Shown one piece after another: positions 23,658-31,178 of a stretch of DNA of 35,185 bases. Position numbers and translations under genes: made by a program. Each line of letters starts with the position of its first letter. Position 1 is the stretch's first letter. The DNA is from Phycisphaerales bacterium (GTDB taxonomy: Bacteria; Planctomycetota; Phycisphaerae; SM23-33; FEN-1343), in NCBI GenBank assembly GCA_003171335.1, contig PMYD01000068.1:1-35185 (forward strand), read 5' to 3'. The notes beneath the pieces were generated by a model. It had not been told where the DNA came from and searched no databases. It saw only the letters and a list, made by a program, of their open reading frames with translations.

Positions 23658-25088
23658 ATGCCCGCCAAAAAGGCCGTAGCCAAAAAAGCCGTAGCTAAAA
23701 AAGTCTCCACGCCGGAAGTATTGGTGATCGGTCCGGCCGATCCGAAGGATATGAGCTTCCGCCTGTACGTCGACATGATGGTCGAGTACGGCATCTACCT
23801 TGAGGCGGATGACCAGGATCGTTTCCCGACCAGGCTGCCGCGCAAGCTTACCGGCTACAAGGCCATCATTATTGATAAGGCGCTGCCCGCGGCGCAGGAG
23901 ATCGAAAAACACCCCGACTGGCCCAAAGTCAAGGATCGCTACCGCCCGTACGTCAAGCCCAAGGAATTTGCCTGGAGCGACCAGCGTCCCTACTGGGTAG
24001 GGGTGCACCATCTGCTCATGGTCAGTGAGGTCACGCCCCAGCACCCTGCGGTGCTGGCCCGGCTGGGCGGCCGGCGCGACCGCGATGTGGTCATGGGCCA
24101 GGTGAAGAACTGCTGGACCGACAAAGACCACGCCATGTGGCTGCGCTGGGGGAACGATGTTTCGTTCGTCTGGCTGGATGGCATGTACCGCGCGGGCGAA
24201 GTCTTTGGCGATGCGCAGGTGAAGAAGAATGTGGTGTCGGCGGCGCATGATATCCTGGACCTTTTTGAGCAGGACCGCCTGCCCAGTTCCAAAGGTCCCA
24301 ATCGGCGGCTGCATTGCTGGGAATTCCTGCTGACGTTGTGGGAAAAGACCGGCCGGCGCGATCGCCGGCTGTATCAAGCGGCGATCACACAGGTGCCGAC
24401 TCTGGCGGCCGCACGAAAGCGGGCGGCGGAAGCGTACAAGGGCGCGCCGTATTTTCGGGCCGAGCACGTGGGGCATGCCTGGACGTACGCCGTGGTGGCC
24501 GATGTGCTTAAGCAGCCGGCATTCTTCGAGGCCGGCGTGGATTACCTCAAGGGCGCCTTCGATGCCCTTTTCGATCGCCACAAGAGCCTCTGGGCGCATT
24601 ACGGCCGCAAGGGCGTCAGCCTGGGCCTGCCCTGGGGACGTGGCCAGGCGTGGTGCCTGTACGGGCTGGTGGAACTGCTGTGCCGGCTGCCCAAGTCGCA
24701 CCCGGACTATGAGCTGCTCGCCTCGTGGGTGGATATGACCTGCGAAGGCATGCGCCGCACGCAGGACCCTGTCACCGGCCTGTGGCACACGGTCATGGGC
24801 GAGCCGGCCACGCGCATCGAGGTCTCCAGCGCGGGCATGCTGCTGCGGCTGCTATCGCGCGCCTGGCGACACGGCTGCTGCCGGGCGGAGTTTGTGCCCG
24901 AGATGCTGGCGGCCGCCTGGCGCGGGCTCAAGGCCCACACCTTCCAGAACCGCACCTGCACCTTCTGCTGGGGCACCGGCGAAGGCTATGACGCCGCCTT
25001 CTACGCCAACGTGCCCTGCGGCGGCAGCCCGTCGATGTCCTTTGTGGGCGGAGCGTCGTATGTGAAAGCGTTTGGGCCGCTGGCGTAG
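23658..25088 (+). CDS. glycoside hydrolase of the GH88/GH105 type (unsaturated uronyl hydrolase-like)
   Basis: 476-residue protein with the alpha/alpha-barrel signature of GH88/GH105, enzymes that cleave unsaturated uronic acid from the non-reducing end of lyase products of pectin-type polysaccharides. Candidate catalytic Asp D174 sits in VWLDGMY; WGRGQAW (326-332) and the later TGLWHTVM and SSAGMLLRLL segments match the family pattern. The N-terminus carries an Ala/Lys repeat tail (AKKAVAKKAVAKK, residues 3-15), unusual for this enzyme, and about 85 further residues before the barrel. No signal peptide is visible, so it is probably cytoplasmic. ATG 23658 has AAGGA six bases upstream (23647-23651). 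The substrate is uncertain; no polysaccharide lyase or transporter is adjacent. Confidence 0.82.
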   Translation: MPAKKAVAKKAVAKKVSTPEVLVIGPADPKDMSFRLYVDMMVEYGIYLEADDQDRFPTRLPRKLTGYKAIIIDKALPAAQEIEKHPDWPKVKDRYRPYVKPKEFAWSDQRPYWVGVHHLLMVSEVTPQHPAVLARLGGRRDRDVVMGQVKNCWTDKDHAMWLRWGNDVSFVWLDGMYRAGEVFGDAQVKKNVVSAAHDILDLFEQDRLPSSKGPNRRLHCWEFLLTLWEKTGRRDRRLYQAAITQVPTLAAARKRAAEAYKGAPYFRAEHVGHAWTYAVVADVLKQPAFFEAGVDYLKGAFDALFDRHKSLWAHYGRKGVSLGLPWGRGQAWCLYGLVELLCRLPKSHPDYELLASWVDMTCEGMRRTQDPVTGLWHTVMGEPATRIEVSSAGMLLRLLSRAWRHGCCRAEFVPEMLAAAWRGLKAHTFQNRTCTFCWGTGEGYDAAFYANVPCGGSPSMSFVGGASYVKAFGPLA

Positions 25089-25099
25089 GAGACAGGCGC

Positions 25100-25142
25100 G
25101 ATTTCGAAATTGTCGGAGTCAACTGCGGAATTTCCGCAGTTG
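25100..25142. repeat. AB double hairpin, copy 1
   Basis: A-type unit 25100-25120 (degenerate left arm, right arm ending CGGAGTC) shares its last C with the B-type unit 25120-25142 (CAACTGCGGA, 3-nt loop, TCCGCAGTTG; perfect 10-bp stem). The unit follows a GGCGCGA lead. Confidence 0.75.
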
Positions 25143-25151
25143 GCTCCGTGA

Positions 25152-25397
25152 GAGCCCAAAGGGCGATTGACCATTAGCCACGGGCGCGAGCCCGTGGAAG
25201 AAGATGGCCCCATTTTCTCTGGAGCCCTTCAGGGCGATTGATTCTTCGAAGCCTGGGTGGCGCCAGCACTTGTGGAATCCGCTACGAGGCATGCGCGATG
25301 CCGGAGCCTTCAATCGCCCTTCCGGGCTCTTGCATAGGGGGCCGCTCGCCTCCACGGGCTTGCGCCCGTGGCTAATGGTCATACGCCCTTCGGGCTT
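25152..25397. repeat. nested inverted repeat of about 246 bp
   Basis: The 46-base segment 25152-25197 reappears as the reverse complement at 25352-25397, matching at 41 of 46 positions, and includes CCATTAGCCACGGGC and a GAGCCC...GGGC core. An inner pair, 25222-25241 and 25310-25329, shares the same centre of symmetry and differs only in the three-base loop. The connecting segments also share a central GGCCCC. Together the arms amount to about 90 bases per side around a 68-base centre. This looks like a MITE-like or REP-pair element. Confidence 0.75.
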
Positions 25398-25405
25398 CGG
25401 AGCAA

Positions 25406-25506
25406 GGCGCGACTTCGGCATTGTCGGAGCCGAGGGGGGCAAGGCGCGATTTCGGCCATTGTCGGAGTCGGGGGATGGAAGGCGAGACTCCGAAATTTTC
25501 GGAGTC
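25406..25506. repeat. three consecutive A-type hairpins
   Basis: Copies at 25411-25431 (degenerate), 25448-25469 (degenerate) and 25486-25506 (GACTCCGAAA and TTTCGGAGTC arms, perfect over 10 bp around one base). Each has a GGCGCGA or GGCGA lead. The third lies within a longer stem because GGAAGG (25477-25482) and CCTTCC (25509-25514) also pair. Confidence 0.7.
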
Positions 25507-25517
25507 GACCTTCCAAT

Positions 25518-25540
25518 CAGTTCATCTCCGAGATGAACTG
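25518..25540. repeat. 23-nt palindrome, B-type variant
   Basis: CAGTTCATCT, a CCG loop and AGATGAACTG form a perfect 10-bp stem. Ends are CAGTTC and GAACTG instead of CAACTG and CAGTTG, but the size and loop length match the other B-type units. Confidence 0.75.
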
Positions 25541-25550
25541 GATGAAGCGC

Positions 25551-25594
25551 GTAGTAGGTGGGGCGTGGCGAACCTACTACATGTAGTGTAGGTT
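25551..25594. repeat. mutually exclusive inverted repeats
   Basis: GTAGTAGGT (25551-25559) pairs with ACCTACTAC (25572-25580). The same right arm can instead fold with the next stretch through the CTACATGTAG palindrome (25577-25586) and TAGGTT beyond it, so the two hairpins compete. Confidence 0.5.
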
Positions 25595-25600
25595 TGGAGT

Positions 25601-25622
25601 CAACTGCGGAAATCCGCAGTTG
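25601..25622. repeat. B-type hairpin with a lone A-type right half
   Basis: CAACTGCGGA, a two-base loop and TCCGCAGTTG form a perfect 10-bp stem. It is preceded by GGAGT, as if only the right end of an A-type unit were left. Confidence 0.7.
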
Positions 25623-25633
25623 CACCGGGGCGC

Positions 25634-25676
25634 GACTTCATAATTTATGGTGTCACCTCCGGAATTTCCGGACGTG
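25634..25676. repeat. AB double hairpin, copy 2
   Basis: A-type unit 25634-25654 (GACTTCATAA and TTATGGTGTC arms with two mismatches) shares its last C with a B-type-sized unit 25654-25676 (CACCTCCGGA and TCCGGACGTG, one mismatch). Confidence 0.65.
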
Positions 25677-25707
25677 AAATACCTCGGCGGCGGGGGCAGT
25701 AAGGCGC

Positions 25708-25750
25708 GACTCCGACGATGTCGGAGTCAACTGGAGAAAGTCTCCAGTTG
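25708..25750. repeat. AB double hairpin, copy 3
   Basis: A-type unit 25708-25728 (GACTCCGAC, GAT loop, GTCGGAGTC) and B-type unit 25728-25750 (CAACTGGAGA, AAG loop, TCTCCAGTTG) share C25728. Both stems are perfect. The lead is AAGGCGC. Confidence 0.8.
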
Positions 25751-25761
25751 GCGCAAGGCGC

Positions 25762-25803
25762 AACTCCGACACGGTCGGGCTCAACTGCGGAAAGCCGCAG
25801 TTA
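25762..25803. repeat. AB double hairpin, copy 4
   Basis: A-type unit 25762-25782 (AACTCCGAC and GTCGGGCTC, weaker pairing) is joined at C25782 to a B-type unit whose arms AACTGCGG (25783-25790) and CCGCAGTT (25795-25802) are perfect around a four-base loop. Confidence 0.7.
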
Positions 25804-25813
25804 CTTGCGGCGC

Positions 25814-25834
25814 GACTCCATAAATTATGGAGTC
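25814..25834. repeat. A-type hairpin without a partner
   Basis: GACTCCATA, an AAT loop and TATGGAGTC form a perfect stem. The GGCGCGA lead is present, and CGCCGCC after the right arm can partly pair with it. Confidence 0.75.
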
Positions 25835-25868
25835 GCCGCCGAAGGTGCGTCGGGCGCTCAAATTGGAG

Positions 25869-25897
25869 TTGACAACGTTTGGGCGGTAGACTCAAAT
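25869..25897 (+). promoter_or_regulatory. probable sigma-70 promoter for tRNA-Tyr
   Basis: TTGACA at 25869-25874, a 17-base spacer and TCAAAT at 25892-25897 (four of six consensus bases). Transcription would begin about 25904, some 23 bases before the tRNA. Confidence 0.6.
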
Positions 25898-25926
25898 AAA
25901 TGGCTCGCCGGTTGGCCGGCAAGTGC

Positions 25927-26009
25927 GGGAGCGTGCCCGAGTGGACAAAGGGAGCAGACTGTAAATCTGCCGGCGTAAGCCTACGATGGTTCGAATCCAC
26001 CCGCTCCCA
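25927..26009 (+). tRNA. trnY: tRNA-Tyr (GUA)
   Basis: 83-nt tRNA with a GGGAGCG/CGCTCCC acceptor stem, an anticodon arm GCAGA/TCTGC enclosing CTGTAAA (anticodon GTA), the long variable arm expected of a class II tyrosine tRNA, a TTCGAAT T-loop and discriminator A. CCA is not encoded. It precedes tRNA-Gly by 57 bases. Confidence 0.95.
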
Positions 26010-26066
26010 GGCATGCGGTATGACGGCCGGGCGACTTGGCGAATACGGCCTTCGAGCAGCGAGGCT

Positions 26067-26139
26067 GCGGGCGTAACTCAATTGGTAGAGTTCCAGCCTT
26101 CCAAGCTGGCTGTTGCCGGTTCGAATCCGGTCGCCCGCT
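26067..26139 (+). tRNA. trnG: tRNA-Gly (UCC)
   Basis: 73-nt tRNA with GCGGGCG/CGCCCGC acceptor arms, anticodon stem CCAGC/GCTGG enclosing CTTCCAA (anticodon TCC), and a TTCGAAT T-loop. CCA is not encoded. Confidence 0.95.
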
Positions 26140-26192
26140 GTGAGTCGGTGTAAAATGAGGCTGCCGGCGATTCGGCCGGCGGGTGAAATTTG

Positions 26193-26214
26193 TCGGCTTG
26201 GGCCGCCGATTTTT
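26193..26214 (+). terminator. possible terminator after tRNA-Gly
   Basis: TCGGC (26193-26197) pairs with GCCGA (26205-26209), followed directly by five T residues. A second hairpin of GCCGGC arms lies just before it (26163-26180). It would end the Tyr-Gly transcript immediately before the next promoter. Confidence 0.5.
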
Positions 26215-26217
26215 CCT

Positions 26218-26245
26218 TTGACAGGGCATTGTGGTCCGTCATAAT
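26218..26245 (+). promoter_or_regulatory. sigma-70-type promoter for tRNA-Thr, tuf and downstream genes
   Basis: A perfect TTGACA (26218-26223) and CATAAT (26240-26245) are separated by 16 bases. The transcript would begin about 26252 and run into tRNA-Thr, tuf, rpmG, tRNA-Trp, secE and nusG. Confidence 0.75.
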
Positions 26246-26370
26246 GGCCAATTCGTCCTCGGCTGAGGGTGCGGAAGCACCGCGGGCGAATGCGTGCGGC
26301 TAGCGCCCGTTGGCAGTCGCGCTGGCCGGTTTGGCGCTGGGTTGCCCGAACCCTCGTCCTGTGTGGACAC

Positions 26371-26443
<73 letters not shown>

Positions 26444-26505
26444 TTTCGGGTTGGACCGGGACGAAAAGACGACAGTTGAACGGTGAATAGATAGGAGTTA
26501 ACGGC

Positions 26506-27714
<1,209 letters not shown>

Positions 27715-27721
27715 GAAACCC

Positions 27722-27889
27722 ATGGCCAAAGCCCCGGCACGAGAATATGTGTTCCTGCAGTGCGAGGAGTGCGGCGATCTGAACTACCGCACCATGATCC
27801 GCACGGCCGGCGGCGGCCAAAAGCTGACGCTGAAGAAGTTCTGTGCGCGCGAGCGCAAGCACACGGAACACAAGACCAAGAAGAAATAA
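27722..27889 (+). CDS. rpmG: 50S ribosomal protein L33
   Basis: 55-residue L33, beginning MAKAPAREYVFLQCEECGD and containing ELNYRT-like CGDLNYRTMIRT and the family ending KKFCARERKHTEH. Zinc-type L33 normally has two CxxC pairs; here the first is CEEC and the second keeps only one Cys (FCARERKH), with His residues nearby. The small gene lies seven bases after tuf. L33 often sits between tuf and secE in bacteria, supporting the call. Confidence 0.92.
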   Translation: MAKAPAREYVFLQCEECGDLNYRTMIRTAGGGQKLTLKKFCARERKHTEHKTKKK

Positions 27890-27978
27890 CGTTAATCGGT
27901 TAATCCGTTAATCGGGAAAGGCCAAAGAGGCGCATGTGGCTTGAGGCCTTTCCCGATTAACCAATTAACGGATTAACC
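27890..27978. repeat. long inverted repeat between rpmG and tRNA-Trp
   Basis: Arms 27890-27923 and 27945-27978 are complementary at 30 of 34 positions around a 21-base loop. Each arm contains repeats of the GTTAATC type. The strong stem with AAAGGCC/GGCCTTT next to the loop could terminate or cleave the transcript before the tRNA. A short copy (ACGTTAATCGGTTAGTGCC) appears at 29148 after nusG. Confidence 0.75.
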
Positions 27979-28006
27979 AAGAGCGAGCGAAGCGAGCGGA
28001 CGCTTT

Positions 28007-28079
28007 ACGGCAGTAGCTCAATTGGCAGAGCAGCGGTTTCCAAAACCGCAGGTTGCGGGTTCAAGTCCTGCCTGCCGTG
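28007..28079 (+). tRNA. trnW: tRNA-Trp (CCA)
   Basis: 73-nt tRNA with ACGGCAG/CTGCCGT acceptor arms, anticodon stem GCGGT/ACCGC enclosing TTCCAAA (anticodon CCA), a TTCAAGT T-loop and discriminator G, typical for Trp. CCA is not encoded. It lies just upstream of secE. Confidence 0.95.
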
Positions 28080-28147
28080 GTGGTGTGAGCGGATGCCGTG
28101 ACCGGGGCGGTGGCCCGTGTTCGACGGATTGTGACAGGAGTAGTGAC

Positions 28148-28549
28148 GTGGCAGCAGCGTTTGAGATGTACAAACCGGCGCAGGGCAAGCGCATCCGGTG
28201 GACCACGTTCGCCGTCGGCTGCGGCCTGGCGGCGATCACCGGGTACTGGCTGAGCGACACGCTCCAGGCATACAGCGTGTACCTCCAGTACGTGCTGCCG
28301 CTGGTGATTGTCATCGGCATCAGTTACCTGATGTTCTACGTGATCAACCGGCCGCAGATGGCCGACTTCCTCATCGCCACCGAGGGCGAGATGAAGAAGG
28401 TCTCCTGGTCCAGCCGGCGCGAGGTGATCGGCTCGACCAAGGTGGTCATCATTACCACGTTCACGCTGGCGACCATGCTGTTCGTCGTGGATCTTCTGTT
28501 CCAGCGGTTCTTCATGACGATTCGCGTCATTTTAGTTCCGGGAATGTGA
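28148..28549 (+). CDS. secE: Sec translocase subunit SecE
   Basis: 133-residue SecE, part of the SecYEG protein-translocating channel. The conserved core is ADFLIATEGEMKKVSWSSRREV followed by the final transmembrane helix (about 98-117). Two further hydrophobic segments (about 18-37 and 48-66) sit before it, giving three spans, as in E. coli, rather than the single span of many bacteria. The start is GTG 28148, with AGGAG seven bases upstream (28136-28140). A longer reading from 28022 passes through the tRNA and is rejected. Its position between tRNA-Trp and nusG is standard. Confidence 0.95.
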   Translation: MAAAFEMYKPAQGKRIRWTTFAVGCGLAAITGYWLSDTLQAYSVYLQYVLPLVIVIGISYLMFYVINRPQMADFLIATEGEMKKVSWSSRREVIGSTKVVIITTFTLATMLFVVDLLFQRFFMTIRVILVPGM

Positions 28550-28589
28550 TGCAAGCGGCACGGCAGTGAATCAAGCAAGCGGACAAGAC

Positions 28590-29144
28590 ATGGCCAAACA
28601 ATGGTACGTGCTGCGGGTGGCCTCCAACCGGGAGCAGACGGTGAGCGATGCGCTGAAGCGCAAGGTCGCCATCGAGGGCCTGGAGGCCAAGATCGGGCGC
28701 ATCCTGGTGCCGACCGAGCGGCGGCCCAAGCCGCAGCGCAAGCCCGGCGACAAGAAGTTCGTCGAACGCAAGATGTACCCGGGCTACGTGTTCATCGAGA
28801 TGGAGCTGGAAGAGGATGGCTCCATCGGCGAAGAGGCCTGGTTCCTGATCAAGGAAACGATGGGCGTGGGCGATTTCATCGGCTCGGCCGGCAAGCCCAC
28901 GGCGATGGGCGTGGATGATGTGCAGAAGATGCTGCTCCAGGTGGACCGGCCCGAGGAGGCCGCCGCCCTGGCCATGGAGTTCGCCAAGGGCGACAGCGTC
29001 AAGATCAAGGAAGGGCCCTTCGAGAACTTCGAAGGGACCGTCGACGAAGTGCTGCCGGAAAAGGGCGAGGTGCGCGTCATCGTCACCATTTTCGGACGGG
29101 CCACGCCGCTCGAGCTGGAATACTGGCAGGTTGAGAAGGCGTGA
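28590..29144 (+). CDS. nusG: transcription termination/antitermination factor NusG
   Basis: 184-residue transcription factor that binds RNA polymerase and links it to Rho and the ribosome. The N-terminal NGN domain starts [15 protein letters not shown] and has the [11 protein letters not shown] signature; the C-terminal KOW domain begins [21 protein letters not shown] 28590 gives the usual MAKQWYVL start. A GTG at 28566 would add eight residues. It follows secE by 40 bases and is followed by rplK, the common bacterial order. Confidence 0.96.
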   Translation: MAKQWYVLRVASNREQTVSDALKRKVAIEGLEAKIGRILVPTERRPKPQRKPGDKKFVERKMYPGYVFIEMELEEDGSIGEEAWFLIKETMGVGDFIGSAGKPTAMGVDDVQKMLLQVDRPEEAAALAMEFAKGDSVKIKEGPFENFEGTVDEVLPEKGEVRVIVTIFGRATPLELEYWQVEKA

Positions 29145-29202
29145 GGACGTTAATCGGTTAGTGCCTTAGCGCAGCGAACGAGAAGCGCAGGAATAAACGT
29201 TT

Positions 29203-29628
29203 ATGGCCAAGCAAGTGACAGCGGTGATCAAGCTCCAGGCCCCCGGCGGCCAGGCCACTCCGGCCCCGCCCATCGGTCCGGCCCTGGGCCAGCACAACGT
29301 GAATATCGGGCAGTTCGTCGCCCAGTTCAACGAGCGGACGCGCGAAGCCAACGGCATGATCATTCCGGTGGAAATCACCGTGTATGCCGACCGCACGTTC
29401 ACGTTCGTGACCAAGAGCCCGCCGGCCTCGGTGCTGCTGAAGGAAGCGGCCTCGGTGGCCAAGGGTTCCGGCGTCCCGAACCGCGACAAGGTGGGCAAGG
29501 TGACGATGGACCAGGTCAAGCAGATTGCCCAGCGCAAGATAAACGACCTGAATTCGTTTGACCTGGATGCCGGCTGCCGCCAGGTCATGGGCACCGCCCG
29601 CAGCATGGGAATCGAAATCGAGAAGTAA
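29203..29628 (+). CDS. rplK: 50S ribosomal protein L11
   Basis: 141-residue L11, part of the GTPase-associated centre. N-terminal domain ([24 protein letters not shown]) and C-terminal rRNA-binding domain (ending [12 protein letters not shown]) are both intact. An AGGA lies about ten bases before the ATG. The rplK-rplA order is conserved, and L1 often represses this pair by binding the leader; I could not identify the binding site. Confidence 0.98.
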   Translation: MAKQVTAVIKLQAPGGQATPAPPIGPALGQHNVNIGQFVAQFNERTREANGMIIPVEITVYADRTFTFVTKSPPASVLLKEAASVAKGSGVPNRDKVGKVTMDQVKQIAQRKINDLNSFDLDAGCRQVMGTARSMGIEIEK

Positions 29629-29731
29629 CCCCCGGCCCAAGGGCGGCGGGTTAAATAGCGATACAACGGGCCTCGACCACGGGCCCCCCAAACAGCAGTG
29701 GGAGCCGCCGCGGCGGCGAAAGGAGCATTCG

Positions 29732-30418
29732 ATGCCGGTAAAACGCAGCAAGCGTTGGCGCCAGGACGCCGAGAAGATCCCCGCCCAGCCTGTCACCGTG
29801 GAGGAAGCCGTCGCCGTGGTGCTGGGTTTCACCAAGGGCAAGTTCGACCAGTCCGTCGAGCTGGTGTGCAACATGGGCATTGACCCCAAGCAGGCCGAGC
29901 AGGGGCTGCGCGGCGCGATTTCGCTGCCGCACGGCGTGGGGTCCAGCAAGAAGGTGATCGTCTTTTGCGATGAGAGCGATGCCGAGAAGGCCCGCGCCGC
30001 CGGCGCCACCGAGGCGGGGCTGGATGAGTTGATTAAGAAAATCCAGGATGGCTGGCTTGATTTTGACGTGGCCATCGCCACCCCCGGCTCGATGCGGCAG
30101 GTGAGCAAGCTGGGCCGCGTGCTGGGACCCCAGGGCAAGATGCCCAGCCCCAAGAGCGGCACGGTGACCGAGGATGTGGCCACCGCGGTGAAAGAATATG
30201 CGGCCGGCAAGCTGGAGTACCGCAACGACGCCGGCGGCAACGTGGCCGTGGCGGTCGGCAAGATGAGTTTCCCGCCCCCGCAGTTGGCCGAGAACATCAA
30301 TGCCTTTCTCGACCACATGCGGCGGCGCAAGCCCTCGACGTCGAAGGGCACGTATTTCAAGAAGGTCTGCCTGAAAGCCACCATGACGCCCGCGGTAGAG
30401 ATCGCGGTCGTCCTGTAG
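29732..30418 (+). CDS. rplA: 50S ribosomal protein L1
   Basis: 228-residue L1, of the usual length, which shapes the L1 stalk at the exit site. It shows the typical SVELVCNMGIDPKQAEQ and GSMRQVSKLGRVLGPQGKMPSPKSGTVT region, and the end TYFKKVCLKATMTPAVEI. ATG 29732 has AGGAG six bases upstream (29721-29725). A longer reading starting inside rplK is not used. Confidence 0.98.
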   Translation: MPVKRSKRWRQDAEKIPAQPVTVEEAVAVVLGFTKGKFDQSVELVCNMGIDPKQAEQGLRGAISLPHGVGSSKKVIVFCDESDAEKARAAGATEAGLDELIKKIQDGWLDFDVAIATPGSMRQVSKLGRVLGPQGKMPSPKSGTVTEDVATAVKEYAAGKLEYRNDAGGNVAVAVGKMSFPPPQLAENINAFLDHMRRRKPSTSKGTYFKKVCLKATMTPAVEIAVVL

Positions 30419-30433
30419 GAACATGGGTGCACG

Positions 30434-31045
30434 ATGAGCAAGCCGGTAAAAGAAATGCTGCGGCGTGAGATCATCCGCCGCCTCAAGGAAGTCCAGGACC
30501 TGGCCGTGGTGTGCGTGACGGGCATCGGCGGCGTGGCCAACAACAAGCTGCGCGGCGACCTGCGGGGCAAGGGCATTCGCGTGATGATCGTGCGCAATGC
30601 CATGGCCCGCCAGGCGTTCGACGAATTGGGAATCGCCAAGGCGGCCAGCCTGCTGGAAGGCCCCTGCGCGGTGGCCTTCGGCGGCGAGAGCGTCATCGAC
30701 CTGGTCCGCCTGATGATGGACAAGGCCAGGACGATGCCCCAGCTCAAGGTCAAAGGGGCCATGATGGATGGCGAGGTCTTTGGCCCCGAGCGCGTCGAGG
30801 AACTCAGCAAGTTCCCCACACGCCCTGAGGCGTTGAGCAACCTGAGCCGGTCCTTGCTGTCGCCCGGCGGGAAGATCGTCTCGGCGGCGCTGGGACCGGG
30901 GCGAATCATCGGCAGCATTCTAAAAACGATCGAAGAGAAGGCCCCCAAGGCGCCTGAGGGTCCGGCTGAGGGTCCCGCCGGGGGCCAGGCTGAGGGGCCA
31001 GCCGGGGGACAGACGGAAGGTCCGGCCGAGGGCAAGACTGAGTAG
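30434..31045 (+). CDS. rplJ: 50S ribosomal protein L10 with an extended tail
   Basis: L10 anchors the L7/L12 dimers to the ribosome. The family core (starting KPVKEMLRREIIRRLKEVQD, with NNKLRGDLRGKGIRVMIVRN) occupies about residues 1-170. Beyond it lies a tail of about 30 residues made of repeated EGPAGGQ or EGPAEGK units, absent in typical L10. The start ATG lies 15 bases after rplA. Then comes rplL, as in most bacteria. Confidence 0.95.
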   Translation: MSKPVKEMLRREIIRRLKEVQDLAVVCVTGIGGVANNKLRGDLRGKGIRVMIVRNAMARQAFDELGIAKAASLLEGPCAVAFGGESVIDLVRLMMDKARTMPQLKVKGAMMDGEVFGPERVEELSKFPTRPEALSNLSRSLLSPGGKIVSAALGPGRIIGSILKTIEEKAPKAPEGPAEGPAGGQAEGPAGGQTEGPAEGKTE

Positions 31046-31119
31046 CGGTGACGGATAACGGTCCGGGTTGCATGTGTATCGTTGACAACGTGGCTGCGGA
31101 TTGGCCCTTCGGGGTTAAA

Positions 31120-31138
31120 TGAAGCCGGTGTGGCTTCA
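31120..31138 (+). promoter_or_regulatory. small hairpin in the rplJ-rplL spacer
   Basis: TGAAGCC (31120-31126) pairs with GGCTTCA (31132-31138) around GGTGT, 40 bases before rplL. It may tune the higher expression of L7/L12 or be a processing site. A TTGACA at 31082-31087 has no matching -10 element. Confidence 0.4.
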
Positions 31139-31178
31139 CCTATCAGGCCGGTGTGATAAAGAGCTGTGGAGCAAGACA

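Larger units (their letters stand above)
25089..25868. other. 780-base gene-free spacer made of short palindromes
   Basis: No coding sequence is convincing here, although short open frames exist because of the GC bias. Most of the stretch is explained by A-type and B-type hairpins (described separately), an extended inverted repeat at 25152-25397 and a 9-bp inverted repeat at 25551-25580. The lead AAGGCGCGACT or a close variant precedes most A-type hairpins. Confidence 0.75.

Noticed and set aside
23516-23698. Small open frame with peptides such as TGETPVP
   Set aside because: It consists of the reading of short GC hairpins; this kind of peptide arises repeatedly from such palindromes and is not a gene.
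31082-31087. TTGACA in the rplJ-rplL spacer as a promoter
   Set aside because: The nearest AT-rich candidate -10 (TTAAAT) is 27 bases away, too far.
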